Positions 9,884 through 18,661 of a stretch of 53,581 bases of DNA are shown one piece after another. Below the pieces are notes generated by a model that did not search any database, was not told the origin of the DNA, and worked only from the letters and a program-made list of their open reading frames with translations. The translations under genes were made by a program, and so were the position numbers. This DNA is from Ignavibacteria bacterium (lineage in GTDB: Bacteria; Bacteroidota; Ignavibacteria; Tepidaquicellales; Tepidaquicellaceae), in contig JAQTLX010000021.1 of NCBI GenBank assembly GCA_028714695.1, forward strand, positions 1 to 53,581. Reading direction: 5' to 3'. The stretch's first letter is position 1. Each line of letters begins with the position of its first letter.

Positions 9884-10009
9884 AGTTTTTACAATTTGTG
9901 TTAATTCCTTAAAATAATGAGATTCTATAAATTACTCGATATGGAAATGATTTGCTATACGAATTTTTGTCTCAAATTGGAATTTCAGCCGGTAAACGGC
10001 TAATACAAT

Positions 10010-10035
10010 GAAAAACCCCGCTCTTAGAACGGGGT
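10010..10035 (-). terminator. Terminator after glnA
   Basis: Read on the minus strand: ACCCCG, nine-base loop, CGGGGT, then TTTT. A weak to moderate intrinsic terminator about 50 bases past the glnA stop, separating it from the divergent paralogue. Confidence 0.65.
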
Positions 10036-10082
10036 CTAATATGAAATTTCTAATTACTAATTATTAATTACAAATTGTAAAA

Positions 10083-11537
10083 CTATACTTCATAGTACAA
10101 ATGAAACTCATACGGATGCGGTCTTAACTGCACTTCTTTGACTTCTTTGTCCATTTTATAATCAATCCATGTTCTTATAATTTCTTCCGAGAATACTCCG
10201 TCTTTCGTGAGGAATTCATGGTCTCTCTCGAGACTTTCAAGCGCTATTTCAAGCGAACCCGGCGCCTGACGAATTTTGACGTGCTCTTCAGGTGATAAAT
10301 GATAAATATCCTTGTCAACAGGTTCTCCCGGTTCAATCTTATTTATAACACCATCCATCCCTGCAAGCAGTATAGCCGAGAATGCAAGATAAGGATTCGC
10401 TGTTCCGTCCGGACATCTGAACTCAACACGTTTCGCTTTCGGATTGTTTGAATACATCGGAATACGCACGCTCGCGCTTCTGTTTCTCATCGAATAAACG
10501 AGATTTACAGGTGCTTCATATCCGGGTACAAGCCGCTTGTAAGAATTTGTTGTAGGATTCGTGAATGCAAGCAATGACGGAGCATGTTTCAATAAACCTC
10601 CGATGAAATACAAAGCCATTTCACTAAGTCCCGCATACTTATCACCTGCGAATAAAGGACTGCCGTCTTTCCACAGTGAAACGTGTGTATGCATGCCGCT
10701 GCCGTTATCGCCGAATATCGGTTTAGGCATGAATGTGGCTGTCTTGCCGGCTTCCTTTGCCGTATTCTTCACAACATATTTAAACGTCTGGAGATTATCA
10801 GCGCTTTCAATAAGCGGCGCGAATCTGAAATCAATCTCGCTCTGCCCTGCCGTTGCAACTTCATGATGCTGAACTTCAACATCTATTCCGAGATTCATAA
10901 GATGTTCCACCATAAGGTTTCTCAAATCATTCGTTGAGTCAGACGGAGGCACGGGAAAATATCCTTCTTTAACTTTTATCTTGTGTCCTAAATTCGCTTC
11001 AGTTTCAGAACCTGTATTCCAGAAACCTTCGCGTGAATCAATCCTGTACCAACTCGAATACTCGTTAATGTTATATGCAACGTGGTCAAGAATAAAGAAC
11101 TCCGCTTCGGGTCCGAAGAAAGCAGTATCGGCAATGCCTGTTGACTGCATAAACTCCATTGCTTTTCTTGCTATGAAACGCGGGTCTCTTTCATACGACT
11201 GCTTCGTGAGCGGGTCAACAATATCACAAATCAGACTCAGTGATTTATGCTTGATGAAAGGGTCAACCTTAGCCGTGCTTGCATCGGGAACAACAAGCAT
11301 ATCGGATTCATTGATTGACTTCCAGCCTCTAATAGAAGAGCCGTCGAAACCAAGTCCTTCATAAAAACACTCTTCTTCAAGTTTATCGACGGGTATAGAA
11401 AAATGCTGCCACTGACCGGGAAGGTCAGTGAAACGAAAATCAATCATTTTGATTTCTTTGTCCTTTATCAGTTTGAATACATCATGAATCCTTTTGAGTT
11501 TTTCTTTTTGGTCTTCAATAGAAATTTTATTTGCCAT
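10083..11537 (-). CDS. glnA: Glutamine synthetase type I
   Basis: ATP-dependent synthesis of glutamine from glutamate and ammonium; a cytoplasmic dodecamer. Its 484 aa suit GSI. Visible family signatures: [13 protein letters not shown] at the N-terminus, the metal motif [43 protein letters not shown], and the metal-binding [15 protein letters not shown] tyrosine in [12 protein letters not shown] sits where GSI-beta enzymes are adenylylated (LYDLPPEE), so control by an adenylyltransferase is possible but not shown; no glnB, glnE or amtB is in the window. Divergent from nifJ across about 510 bases. Confidence 0.97.
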   Translation of the reverse strand: MANKISIEDQKEKLKRIHDVFKLIKDKEIKMIDFRFTDLPGQWQHFSIPVDKLEEECFYEGLGFDGSSIRGWKSINESDMLVVPDASTAKVDPFIKHKSLSLICDIVDPLTKQSYERDPRFIARKAMEFMQSTGIADTAFFGPEAEFFILDHVAYNINEYSSWYRIDSREGFWNTGSETEANLGHKIKVKEGYFPVPPSDSTNDLRNLMVEHLMNLGIDVEVQHHEVATAGQSEIDFRFAPLIESADNLQTFKYVVKNTAKEAGKTATFMPKPIFGDNGSGMHTHVSLWKDGSPLFAGDKYAGLSEMALYFIGGLLKHAPSLLAFTNPTTNSYKRLVPGYEAPVNLVYSMRNRSASVRIPMYSNNPKAKRVEFRCPDGTANPYLAFSAILLAGMDGVINKIEPGEPVDKDIYHLSPEEHVKIRQAPGSLEIALESLERDHEFLTKDGVFSEEIIRTWIDYKMDKEVKEVQLRPHPYEFHLYYEV

Positions 11538-12050
11538 ATATATATTATTTTATTTGTTTTTTCGGGTTACGGATTGTTCAATAAGTAAAACAATATTTTT
11601 TTAAAAACATTTCAGTTAATATATAAAAATATTGAGTTTATTGAAACCATATTAGAACGGAAAATAGAAAATAGTATCCGAAAATGGAATATGGAAAATA
11701 GAATATGGAATGTGGGAAATGGGGTATTATTTTATATTCTAACTCCTAACCCGCCACGGCAGGTCTCCGTTTGCTAACGCAAACTCCGACTTCTAACTCC
11801 TAAATTCTTGATTCCTGATACCAATTTTCCAATCATTAAATAATTATTACCAATTACCGACAGCCTGTATCTACCAAATAAATAACTGTTATCAGTCATT
11901 TGAAAATTGTAAATTTGCAGGATGTATATTGTACGACTTCAAATAAATGAAATCCCCGTTTAGAATTAATATGCATGGACACCTTATTAACTGTAAATAC
12001 AGTATTTTAAAATCATTTTAAGCAAATAATTAATACACAGGAGTCTTTCT
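11538..12050. other. Divergent intergenic region, glnA / nifJ
   Basis: No gene. It must hold the promoters of both flanking genes, but I cannot place them confidently. Contents: a purine-rich, low-complexity stretch of GGAATATGGAAAATAGAA-type repeats (about 11650-11730), then a CTAACTCC-rich stretch containing a 6-bp stem hairpin GTTTGC-TAAC-GCAAAC (11769-11784). A good Shine-Dalgarno, AGGAG (12039-12043), lies seven bases before the nifJ ATG. Confidence 0.6.
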
Positions 12051-15000
12051 ATGGCTACAAGGAAAAAAGTAACAATTGATGGAAATGAAGCGGCTGCTTA
12101 TGTTGCACATCAGACAAACGAAGTAATTGCTATTTATCCAATCACACCATCATCCCCGATGGGAGAACATTCAGACGCATGGTCTGCAGTAGGTAAAAAA
12201 AATATCTGGGGCTCAGTTCCCGTTGTTTATGAAATGCAGAGCGAAGGCGGCGCCGCCGGTGCCGTTCACGGCGCATTACAGAGCGGTTCTTTAACCACAA
12301 CTTTTACGGCATCACAGGGTTTGCTCCTTATGATTCCGAATATGTATAAAATCGCGGGCGAACTTACATCGACCGTTTTTCACGTTACAGCGCGTTCGCT
12401 TGCGGCGCAGGCGCTATCGATTTTCGGCGACCACAGCGACGTAATGTCGACAAGGCAGACAGGTTTTGCGATGCTTTGCTCGAATAACGTTCAGGAAGTA
12501 ATGGACTTTGCTTTGATTTCACAGAGAGCAAGTCTTGAATCAAGAATTCCTTTCCTGCATTTCTTCGATGGTTTCAGAACATCGCACGAAGTAGTAAAAA
12601 TCGAACAACTTCTCGTTGAAGATTTAAAGGCGATGATTGACGATAAATTCGTAAAAGAACACAGAGCAAGAGCCATGTCTCCTGAGAATCCTTTTATAAG
12701 AGGCACAGCGCAGAATCCGGATGTTTACTTCCAGGGAAGAGAAACTGTAAATAATTTTTATAACGCATGCCCGGCTATCACACAGAGCGCGATGGATAAG
12801 TTCTTCGAAATAACCGGCAGAAGATATAACCTGTTCGATTATTACGGCGCACCCGATGCCGACAGAGTAATTATTCTTATGGGTTCAGGCGCAGAAACGA
12901 CGGAAGAAACTATCGATTATCTTTCAGGCAAGATGGACGAAAAAGTCGGACTCTTAAAAGTTCGTCTCTTCAGACCTTTCTCGGTTGATAATTTCGTTAA
13001 AGCGCTTCCGAAGACAGTTAAGAGCATCGCGGTACTCGACAGGACAAAAGAACCGGGGTCAATAGGCGAGCCTTTATATCAGGATATAATTACCGCATTA
13101 AACGAGAATTGTCCGTTTGACAAGATGCCGAAAGTTATCGGCGGCCGTTACGGACTTTCTTCAAAGGAATTCACTCCTGCGATGGTTAAAGCGGTGTTCG
13201 ATGAACTTAAGAAAGACGCTCCGAAAAATCATTTCACTATTGGTATTAATGATGACGTATCACACACAAGTCTCGATTACGATAAAGATTTCACAATCGA
13301 CATCGAAGGACTCTTCTGCGGATTGTTCTACGGTTTGGGAGCGGACGGTACGGTAGGCGCGAATAAGAACTCGATTAAAATTATCGGTGAAGAAACAGAG
13401 AATTACGCACAGGGTTATTTTGTTTACGACTCGAAGAAATCAGGCTCGACGACAGTATCGCATCTGAGATTCGGCAAGAAGCCGATTAAGTCAACTTATC
13501 TCATTCAAAAAGCAGATTTCGTAGCATGCCACCAATTCAATCTTCTTGAGAAATTCGACATGCTTAAGAACTTAAAGGACGGCGGCGTATTCCTGCTTAA
13601 CAGTCCTTACAATCTTGAAGAAACTCAGAAGAATCTTCCGAAAAGAGTGATTCAGCAAATTAAAGATAAGAAATTAAGATTTTATGTTATCGACGGTTAC
13701 GATGTCGCAAAAGAAACGGGCATGGGTTCGCGCGTAAACACAATCATGCAGACATGTTTCTTTGCAATATCCGGCGTGCTTCCGCAGGAAGAAGCGATAA
13801 CGCAGATTAAGAAATCAATCAAGAAGACATACGGAATGAAGGGCGATGAAATCGTAAAGATGAATTATAACGCAGTTGACAAGACTCTCGAAAACCTTCA
13901 CAAAATTGAGATTAAAGATATACTGGAAAGTAATGTTGAACTTCCTCCGATAGTATCGGACAAAGCGCCTGATTACGTTAAAAACACACTGGCAAAGATT
14001 CTTGAAGGTATCGGCGACGATATTCCCGTCAGCGAAATGCCGGTTGACGGAACATTTCCGTCAGCGACAGCGCAATGGGAAAAACGCAACATCGCTCTTG
14101 AGGTACCGGAATGGGATCCCGAAGTTTGTATTCAGTGCGGCAAGTGTGCAATCATCTGCCCGCATGCAACAATCAGAATAAAAGCCTACGATGAAGGAAC
14201 GCTGAAAAACGCTCCTGCATCATTCAAGCATACTAAAGCAAAAGGAAAAGAATTCGAACCAGGCACTGAATATTCAATACAGGTAGCGGTTGAAGACTGT
14301 ACGGGATGCGGTCTCTGCGTTGAAATCTGTCCGGCGAAAAACAAGAAAGAAGTTAAACTGAAAGCGTTGAATATGATTTCGCAGATTCCTGTACGCGAAC
14401 AGGAAAGAACGAACTGGAATTTCTTCCTGGATATTCCTGAATTCGACAGAACTAAAGCCAACGTTTCTACAGTTAAAGGCAGCCAGTTCCTGCAGCCGTT
14501 GTTTGAATTTTCGGGTGCATGTTCGGGATGCGGTGAAACACCTTACGTTAAGTTGGTATCGCAGTTGTTCGGCGACAGAGCCATCATCGCGAACGCGACA
14601 GGATGCTCGTCAATCTACGGCGGCAATCTTCCCACAACACCATGGGCAAAGAATAAAGAAGGGCGCGGACCTTCATGGTCAAATTCGCTCTTCGAAGACA
14701 ATGCCGAATTCGGTCTCGGGATGAGACTTTCGGTCGACAAACACACGGAATACGCGAAAGAACTTCTCGTAAGACTTGCTCCTGTAATCGGCGAACAGAT
14801 AGTGAACGACTTAATCAATGCCGACCAATCAAACGAAGCAGGCATTCACGAACAAAGAGAAAGAGTAAATATATTAAAGGATAAACTCAAAAAAATCGAC
14901 TCGCCTGAGGCTGAAGACTTAATGAGTCTTTCCGATTACCTCGTAAAGAAATCAGTATGGATAATGGGCGGTGACGGATGGGCATATGACATCGGTTACG

Positions 15001-15608
15001 GCGGTCTTGATCACGTGCTCGCATCGGGCAAGAACGTAAACATTCTCGTACTCGATACGGAAGTATATTCGAACACGGGCGGACAGATGTCGAAATCGAC
15101 AATGATAGGCGCAGTCGCGAAGTTCGCTGCATCGGGCAAACCAGTCGGGAAAAAGGACCTCGGGATGATGGCAATGAACTACGGACACGTATATGTCGCA
15201 AAAGTCGCGATGGGAGCAAATGATACGCAGACTCTCAAAGCGTTCCTCGAAGCGGAATCATACGACGGACCTTCAATCATAATTGCATACTCGCATTGTA
15301 TCGCTCACGGAATCAACATGACGAAAGCGTTAGATAATCAGAAAGCCGCGGTTGATAGCGCGCACTGGACGCTTTTCAGATATGACCCGAGAAACGCAAT
15401 GCAGGGAAAGAATCCTTTCAAACTTGATTCCGGCGCGCCGAAAATTAAGTTTGAAGATTATGCTTACAAAGAAACAAGATATAAAATGTTGACAAAATCG
15501 GACCCGAAACACGCTGCCGTTTTGATGAAACTTGCTCAGGAATTCGTAGATGACAAATGGAAAATGTATGAAAGACTTGCAAAAGATGACGCAAAAAAAC
15601 CCGAATAA
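12051..15608 (+). CDS. nifJ: Pyruvate:ferredoxin (flavodoxin) oxidoreductase
   Basis: Oxidises pyruvate to acetyl-CoA and CO2 with ferredoxin or flavodoxin as acceptor; central to anaerobic carbon metabolism, and reversible in reductive carboxylation. The single-chain, homodimeric form of 1185 aa is full length. The N-terminal pyrimidine-binding domain starts with VTIDGNEAAAYVAHQTNEV. Two 4Fe-4S motifs follow at about 690-770 (CIQCGKCAIICP and CTGCGLCVEICP). The C-terminal TPP-binding domain has CSGCGETPYVKL, GDGWAYDIGYGGLDHV and TEVYSNTGGQMSKST. The strong Shine-Dalgarno supports the start. A DHOD-like gene follows after 30 bases. Confidence 0.97.
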   Translation: MATRKKVTIDGNEAAAYVAHQTNEVIAIYPITPSSPMGEHSDAWSAVGKKNIWGSVPVVYEMQSEGGAAGAVHGALQSGSLTTTFTASQGLLLMIPNMYKIAGELTSTVFHVTARSLAAQALSIFGDHSDVMSTRQTGFAMLCSNNVQEVMDFALISQRASLESRIPFLHFFDGFRTSHEVVKIEQLLVEDLKAMIDDKFVKEHRARAMSPENPFIRGTAQNPDVYFQGRETVNNFYNACPAITQSAMDKFFEITGRRYNLFDYYGAPDADRVIILMGSGAETTEETIDYLSGKMDEKVGLLKVRLFRPFSVDNFVKALPKTVKSIAVLDRTKEPGSIGEPLYQDIITALNENCPFDKMPKVIGGRYGLSSKEFTPAMVKAVFDELKKDAPKNHFTIGINDDVSHTSLDYDKDFTIDIEGLFCGLFYGLGADGTVGANKNSIKIIGEETENYAQGYFVYDSKKSGSTTVSHLRFGKKPIKSTYLIQKADFVACHQFNLLEKFDMLKNLKDGGVFLLNSPYNLEETQKNLPKRVIQQIKDKKLRFYVIDGYDVAKETGMGSRVNTIMQTCFFAISGVLPQEEAITQIKKSIKKTYGMKGDEIVKMNYNAVDKTLENLHKIEIKDILESNVELPPIVSDKAPDYVKNTLAKILEGIGDDIPVSEMPVDGTFPSATAQWEKRNIALEVPEWDPEVCIQCGKCAIICPHATIRIKAYDEGTLKNAPASFKHTKAKGKEFEPGTEYSIQVAVEDCTGCGLCVEICPAKNKKEVKLKALNMISQIPVREQERTNWNFFLDIPEFDRTKANVSTVKGSQFLQPLFEFSGACSGCGETPYVKLVSQLFGDRAIIANATGCSSIYGGNLPTTPWAKNKEGRGPSWSNSLFEDNAEFGLGMRLSVDKHTEYAKELLVRLAPVIGEQIVNDLINADQSNEAGIHEQRERVNILKDKLKKIDSPEAEDLMSLSDYLVKKSVWIMGGDGWAYDIGYGGLDHVLASGKNVNILVLDTEVYSNTGGQMSKSTMIGAVAKFAASGKPVGKKDLGMMAMNYGHVYVAKVAMGANDTQTLKAFLEAESYDGPSIIIAYSHCIAHGINMTKALDNQKAAVDSAHWTLFRYDPRNAMQGKNPFKLDSGAPKIKFEDYAYKETRYKMLTKSDPKHAAVLMKLAQEFVDDKWKMYERLAKDDAKKPE

Positions 15609-15638
15609 TTTTAAATTTAAAAATTAAATTATAAAACT

Positions 15639-16637
15639 ATGGATTTATCAACAACGTATATGGGTCTGAAACTGAAGAATCCGATTGTGCCTTCCGCTTC
15701 ACCGCTGTCGAGGACAGTCGATATGGTCAAAAGACTTGAAGATGCCGGTTCCGCGGCAGTCGTTGTGTATTCACTGTTCGAAGAGCAACTTACACATGAT
15801 GCTAACGAGATGGACCACTATTTAACAAACGGCACCGAAAGTTTCGCGGAAGCGTTGACATATTTTCCGGCGGCAAGCGAATTCCACATGGGACCGGAAG
15901 AATACCTGAGGCATATCAGCAATCTTAAATCCGCTGTCAGCATTCCCGTTATCGGAAGCCTTAACGGAGTATCCGCAGGCGGCTGGATGAAATATGCTAA
16001 ACTTATAGAAGAAGCAGGCGCAGATGCACTCGAACTAAACGTGTATTACATCCCTACGGATATAGACAAAGACGGCACAATAATCGAAGAAATATACATA
16101 AGGGATTTATTGAAAATAAAGAAGAGCATAAAGATTCCAGTTGCAATGAAACTCAGCCCGTATTTTTCTTCAATGTCGAACATGGCAAAGAAACTCGATA
16201 CGGCAGGCGCCGATGCACTCGTGCTCTTTAACAGATTCTATCAGCCTGATATAGACCTTGCCGAACTTGAAGTTGTTCCTAATCTCGAACTGAGCACAAA
16301 TTTCGAAATGAGACTTCCGCTCAGATGGATTGCTATACTTTACGGAAAAATAAAAGCAAGTCTTGCCGCGACAACGGGGATTCACAATCACGAAGACGTT
16401 ATCAAAATGATTATGGCAGGCGCCGATATAACGTGCCTTTGTTCAGAACTGCTTGGCAACGGCATCGGAAGAATTACAGAAATTCTCAGAGACATGGAAA
16501 AATGGATGGAAGAAAAAGAATATATATCGGTTGAACAGATGAAAGGCAGCGTAAGCCAGAAATCGGTAAGCGACCCTGCGGCATTCGAAAGAGCAAATTA
16601 TATGAAAGCGCTCAATAATTATAAATTGATAATATAA
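15639..16637 (+). CDS. Dihydroorotate dehydrogenase-like protein
   Basis: A flavin TIM-barrel protein of 332 aa related to PyrD. It starts LSTTYMGLKLKNPIVPSASPLS and has the barrel repeats EEAGADALELNVYY, VAMKLSPYFSSMSNMAKKLD and LAATTGIHNHEDVIKMIMAGAD, consistent with FMN-phosphate binding at the C-terminal end. The active-site loop has Ser (PYFSSMS) rather than the Cys of class 1 PyrD. Proteins of this group are usually annotated only as DHOD-like. It is co-oriented with nifJ with a 30-base gap, and a strong terminator follows, so the two probably form an operon and it may serve PFOR-linked redox chemistry rather than pyrimidine synthesis (inference). No other pyr gene is nearby. Confidence 0.88.
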   Translation: MDLSTTYMGLKLKNPIVPSASPLSRTVDMVKRLEDAGSAAVVVYSLFEEQLTHDANEMDHYLTNGTESFAEALTYFPAASEFHMGPEEYLRHISNLKSAVSIPVIGSLNGVSAGGWMKYAKLIEEAGADALELNVYYIPTDIDKDGTIIEEIYIRDLLKIKKSIKIPVAMKLSPYFSSMSNMAKKLDTAGADALVLFNRFYQPDIDLAELEVVPNLELSTNFEMRLPLRWIAILYGKIKASLAATTGIHNHEDVIKMIMAGADITCLCSELLGNGIGRITEILRDMEKWMEEKEYISVEQMKGSVSQKSVSDPAAFERANYMKALNNYKLII

Positions 16638-16689
16638 GCACGAATAAATTTTATCTGACAAAGTAAAATCCGATTTTACTTCACACATC

Positions 16690-16718
16690 AGGCTGCCCTT
16701 AAAGGCAGCCTTTTTTTA
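16690..16718 (+). terminator. Terminator after the nifJ operon
   Basis: Stem AGGCTGCC (16690-16697) with GGCAGCCT (16704-16711), loop CTTAAA, followed by six further T. A strong rho-independent terminator. The next 285 bases up to the globin gene are A/T-rich with no recognisable feature. Confidence 0.9.
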
Positions 16719-17003
16719 TTCCCTGAAAGCCTTTACACGCGTTTTAGCATTTGACACTTCCCTCGTTATATACAACCATCTAAACATATCAAAAATAAAA
16801 TATTAAAAATCGAGAATAAATTTTAAAATTCAAAAATGAAAAGCAGGAAGTGAATATAATATTAATCTTTAGTCAAAGATAATTTTCAAATGGAAATATT
16901 AAATTATAAAACGAGAGAAACCGGGTGATTATGCAGTTACTATTTTCACTTTTTGATTTTTGATATGTATATTTTATTTTATATTTTTGTTTTTTCGATA
17001 TTT

Positions 17004-17429
17004 CTAATTGTATCTATTGCCTTTCATAAGGTTTTCAAGCACATCGTACAATTTAGTCCATGAGTTCTTAACGTTTTCATTGAAGTCTTTTCCGAGTACT
17101 TTTTCAACTGCGAATAAAAGTGATTCCTTGAAATATTTATATTGTTCCTGCGTTATCCCGAGTTCATGGTGTCTGTGCCCCAGATCCTGTATTGCAGGCA
17201 TAATAATATGTGTGTGATTCAAGCCTTCGACAACGGTTTTAACCATTTTCATAAGCGTTCTTGACTGCTCTTTCATATCGGTTTTGAAAATATTTACGAC
17301 GTCAGGACAGCAGTCGAACAGATGTTTATACAGATAATCCCCTGTTTCCTGATGTCTGTCAGCGAGTTTCGCGTACGAATCCTGTATTGTTTTTATATCT
17401 TCGGGTGTTAAGATATCCCATTCATGCAT
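17004..17429 (-). CDS. Single-domain globin
   Basis: A heme protein of 141 aa resembling the globin domain of flavohemoglobins, without the reductase part. Aligned by eye: Tyr B10 = Y34 (LYKHLF), Phe CD1 = F48 (NIFK), Gln E7 = Q55, and proximal His F8 = H87 in LGHRHHELGI. Tyr B10 plus Gln E7 is the distal pair of flavohemoglobin-type globins, suggesting O2/NO chemistry such as NO detoxification (inference). A Shine-Dalgarno AAAGGAA precedes the ATG. No reductase gene adjoins it, so a partner reductant would be encoded elsewhere. The structured RNA candidate lies about 300 bases upstream on the same strand. Confidence 0.88.
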   Translation of the reverse strand: MHEWDILTPEDIKTIQDSYAKLADRHQETGDYLYKHLFDCCPDVVNIFKTDMKEQSRTLMKMVKTVVEGLNHTHIIMPAIQDLGHRHHELGITQEQYKYFKESLLFAVEKVLGKDFNENVKNSWTKLYDVLENLMKGNRYN

Positions 17430-17730
17430 TATGAAATTCCTTTAAAATTGTTTTAATGTTTAAAAATATCAAATTCCTGATTAAAGATAAATCAAATAAT
17501 AAAACAAAAATACAGCAGTATAGTTCAGTATGAAACAATGTTAAATTGTAAATTTTAAATTTTAAATTTAAAAGGCAGGAAGTTATTGATGTATGATGAA
17601 GTATATTCGAGTCAATATTGTAAATGACCGATAATGTAAAAATTCAATAGTCCAATGAGAAGTCATTTATAAACTGACCGGAATTTCTTAATGATTTTGA
17701 AATTTGAAATGTATATTTGATATTTGAAAT

Positions 17731-17916
17731 AAAAAAAGGGCGGGCCAGCATTAAATATATTTGCAATTTTCCCCAAGGGATATGCATCATAAAGAGTCAC
17801 TTTAATAAGTGATGGCAGTCCATTATAGCTGGCTGCAAACGTCGATGGACGTTTAATAAAGCAGCCGGATATTTCCCGGCGCAATCTTTATGTCTCGCTG
17901 AAACCCAACCCTTTTT
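17731..17916 (-). ncRNA. Candidate structured RNA, about 186 nt, family unknown
   Basis: Read on the minus strand the segment is closed by a long interrupted stem: AAAAAGGG..GGG..CAGC at the 5' end (17916-17897) with GCUG.CCC.CCCUUUUU at the 3' end (17749-17731), finishing in a U-run like a terminator. Inside are: a second 8-bp helix, CAUAAAGA (17892-17885) with UCUUUAUG (17795-17788); a hairpin GCCGG/CCGGC (17880-17864); a long hairpin AAACGUC-CAUC-GACGUUU (17854-17837) extended by GGCUGC/GCAGCC; and UCACUU-AUUA-AAGUGA (17812-17797). The two inner GC helices share bases 17864-17866, so they are alternatives. A minus-strand frame across it has no coding character. Size and closing stem recall 6S RNA, but I could not match any known family. 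Confidence 0.55.
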
Positions 17917-18104
17917 AAAAGAACTGATTAAATTTATAATTCTGAAATTAATTTGTCAAGTTTTATTTTTCGTACTTTTAATCAGCAATTAATAAGCCAG
18001 ATTTCACAATAAATATTACCGGAAAGATTTTATTGCTCTAAGATTATATATAACAGAAATATATATTTTCCGTATTAAACTCAATTTGGGAACATACGCT
18101 CCCT

Positions 18105-18521
18105 TTAAGAGGAAAAAAATCCGCCGATAATATTTTTCGCCTCTTCAATATCAGTATATTCTTTCACGGTAACTTTTCCGTTCCCGGTTATCATAGCGGA
18201 AAGTCTCTTTCCGTTCTTTCTTTTGAGGCAGAGAATTTTCTTTCCGGTTACAATCCCGTGCCGTATCTCATAGCCGACACCAAGGCTTGGATTCGTTACA
18301 TCGGCTACGATGCTGTCAGATTCGTCAATCCAGCCCATATCCCTATCGTGTATAAATTGGTCTGATAGTTCCTTCTCTCCGATGCTCTGTATGTCCGCGT
18401 TTGCGAAATGTTCGCTCAGGACAGTGCCGTATTCTTTGAGTATTTTAATCAGTTCGATGTTGTTGTAATTCGAGTCTTCAGTGATGACTCCGCTGATTGA
18501 GGTGGCAAAATAAATTTTCAT
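18105..18521 (-). CDS. DNPH1/Rcl-like 2'-deoxynucleoside 5'-phosphate N-hydrolase
   Basis: 138 aa, in the nucleoside 2-deoxyribosyltransferase superfamily. It matches the DNPH1 (Rcl) pattern along its length: KIYFATSISG at the start, GTVLSEHFAN, FIHDRDMGWIDESDSIVADV, NPSLGVGYEIRHG (with the catalytic Glu85), and ILCLKRKNGKRLSAMITG. These enzymes cleave the N-glycosidic bond of deoxynucleoside monophosphates, a nucleotide salvage or sanitation function in the cytoplasm. I start at the ATG of MKIYF, where the family fold begins; an open frame runs 11 codons upstream (to 18554) without family similarity. Monocistronic, divergent from the M13 peptidase. Confidence 0.85.
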   Translation of the reverse strand: MKIYFATSISGVITEDSNYNNIELIKILKEYGTVLSEHFANADIQSIGEKELSDQFIHDRDMGWIDESDSIVADVTNPSLGVGYEIRHGIVTGKKILCLKRKNGKRLSAMITGNGKVTVKEYTDIEEAKNIIGGFFSS

Positions 18522-18661
18522 ATTTTTAAATAATAAATATATATTTTTCCGCATTATATTAAAGTTAACTTTTATAAATTAAATAAAATAAGAAATACTT
18601 AAGTGCTTTTATTATAAAACAATTAAGCAAAATATTCGTATAATTATATAAAAACATTTTT

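Noticed and set aside
11899..11930. Possible nifJ promoter (TTTGAA and TATATT)
   Set aside because: Spacing of 20 bases between the elements is poor for either the sigma-70 or Bacteroidota pattern, so I did not annotate it.
14887..15219. A 110-aa open frame antisense to nifJ
   Set aside because: Arg/Ser-rich shadow of a strongly conserved gene; no start context.
17663..17884. A 73-aa open frame on the minus strand
   Set aside because: It lies over the structured RNA candidate and its composition reflects the hairpins; no family similarity.
17731..17916. SRP RNA, tmRNA, RNase P RNA or cobalamin riboswitch
   Set aside because: None of their conserved motifs (GGAAGG/AGCA tetraloop, tag-peptide frame, GAGGAAAGUC, GCCACUG) is present on either strand.
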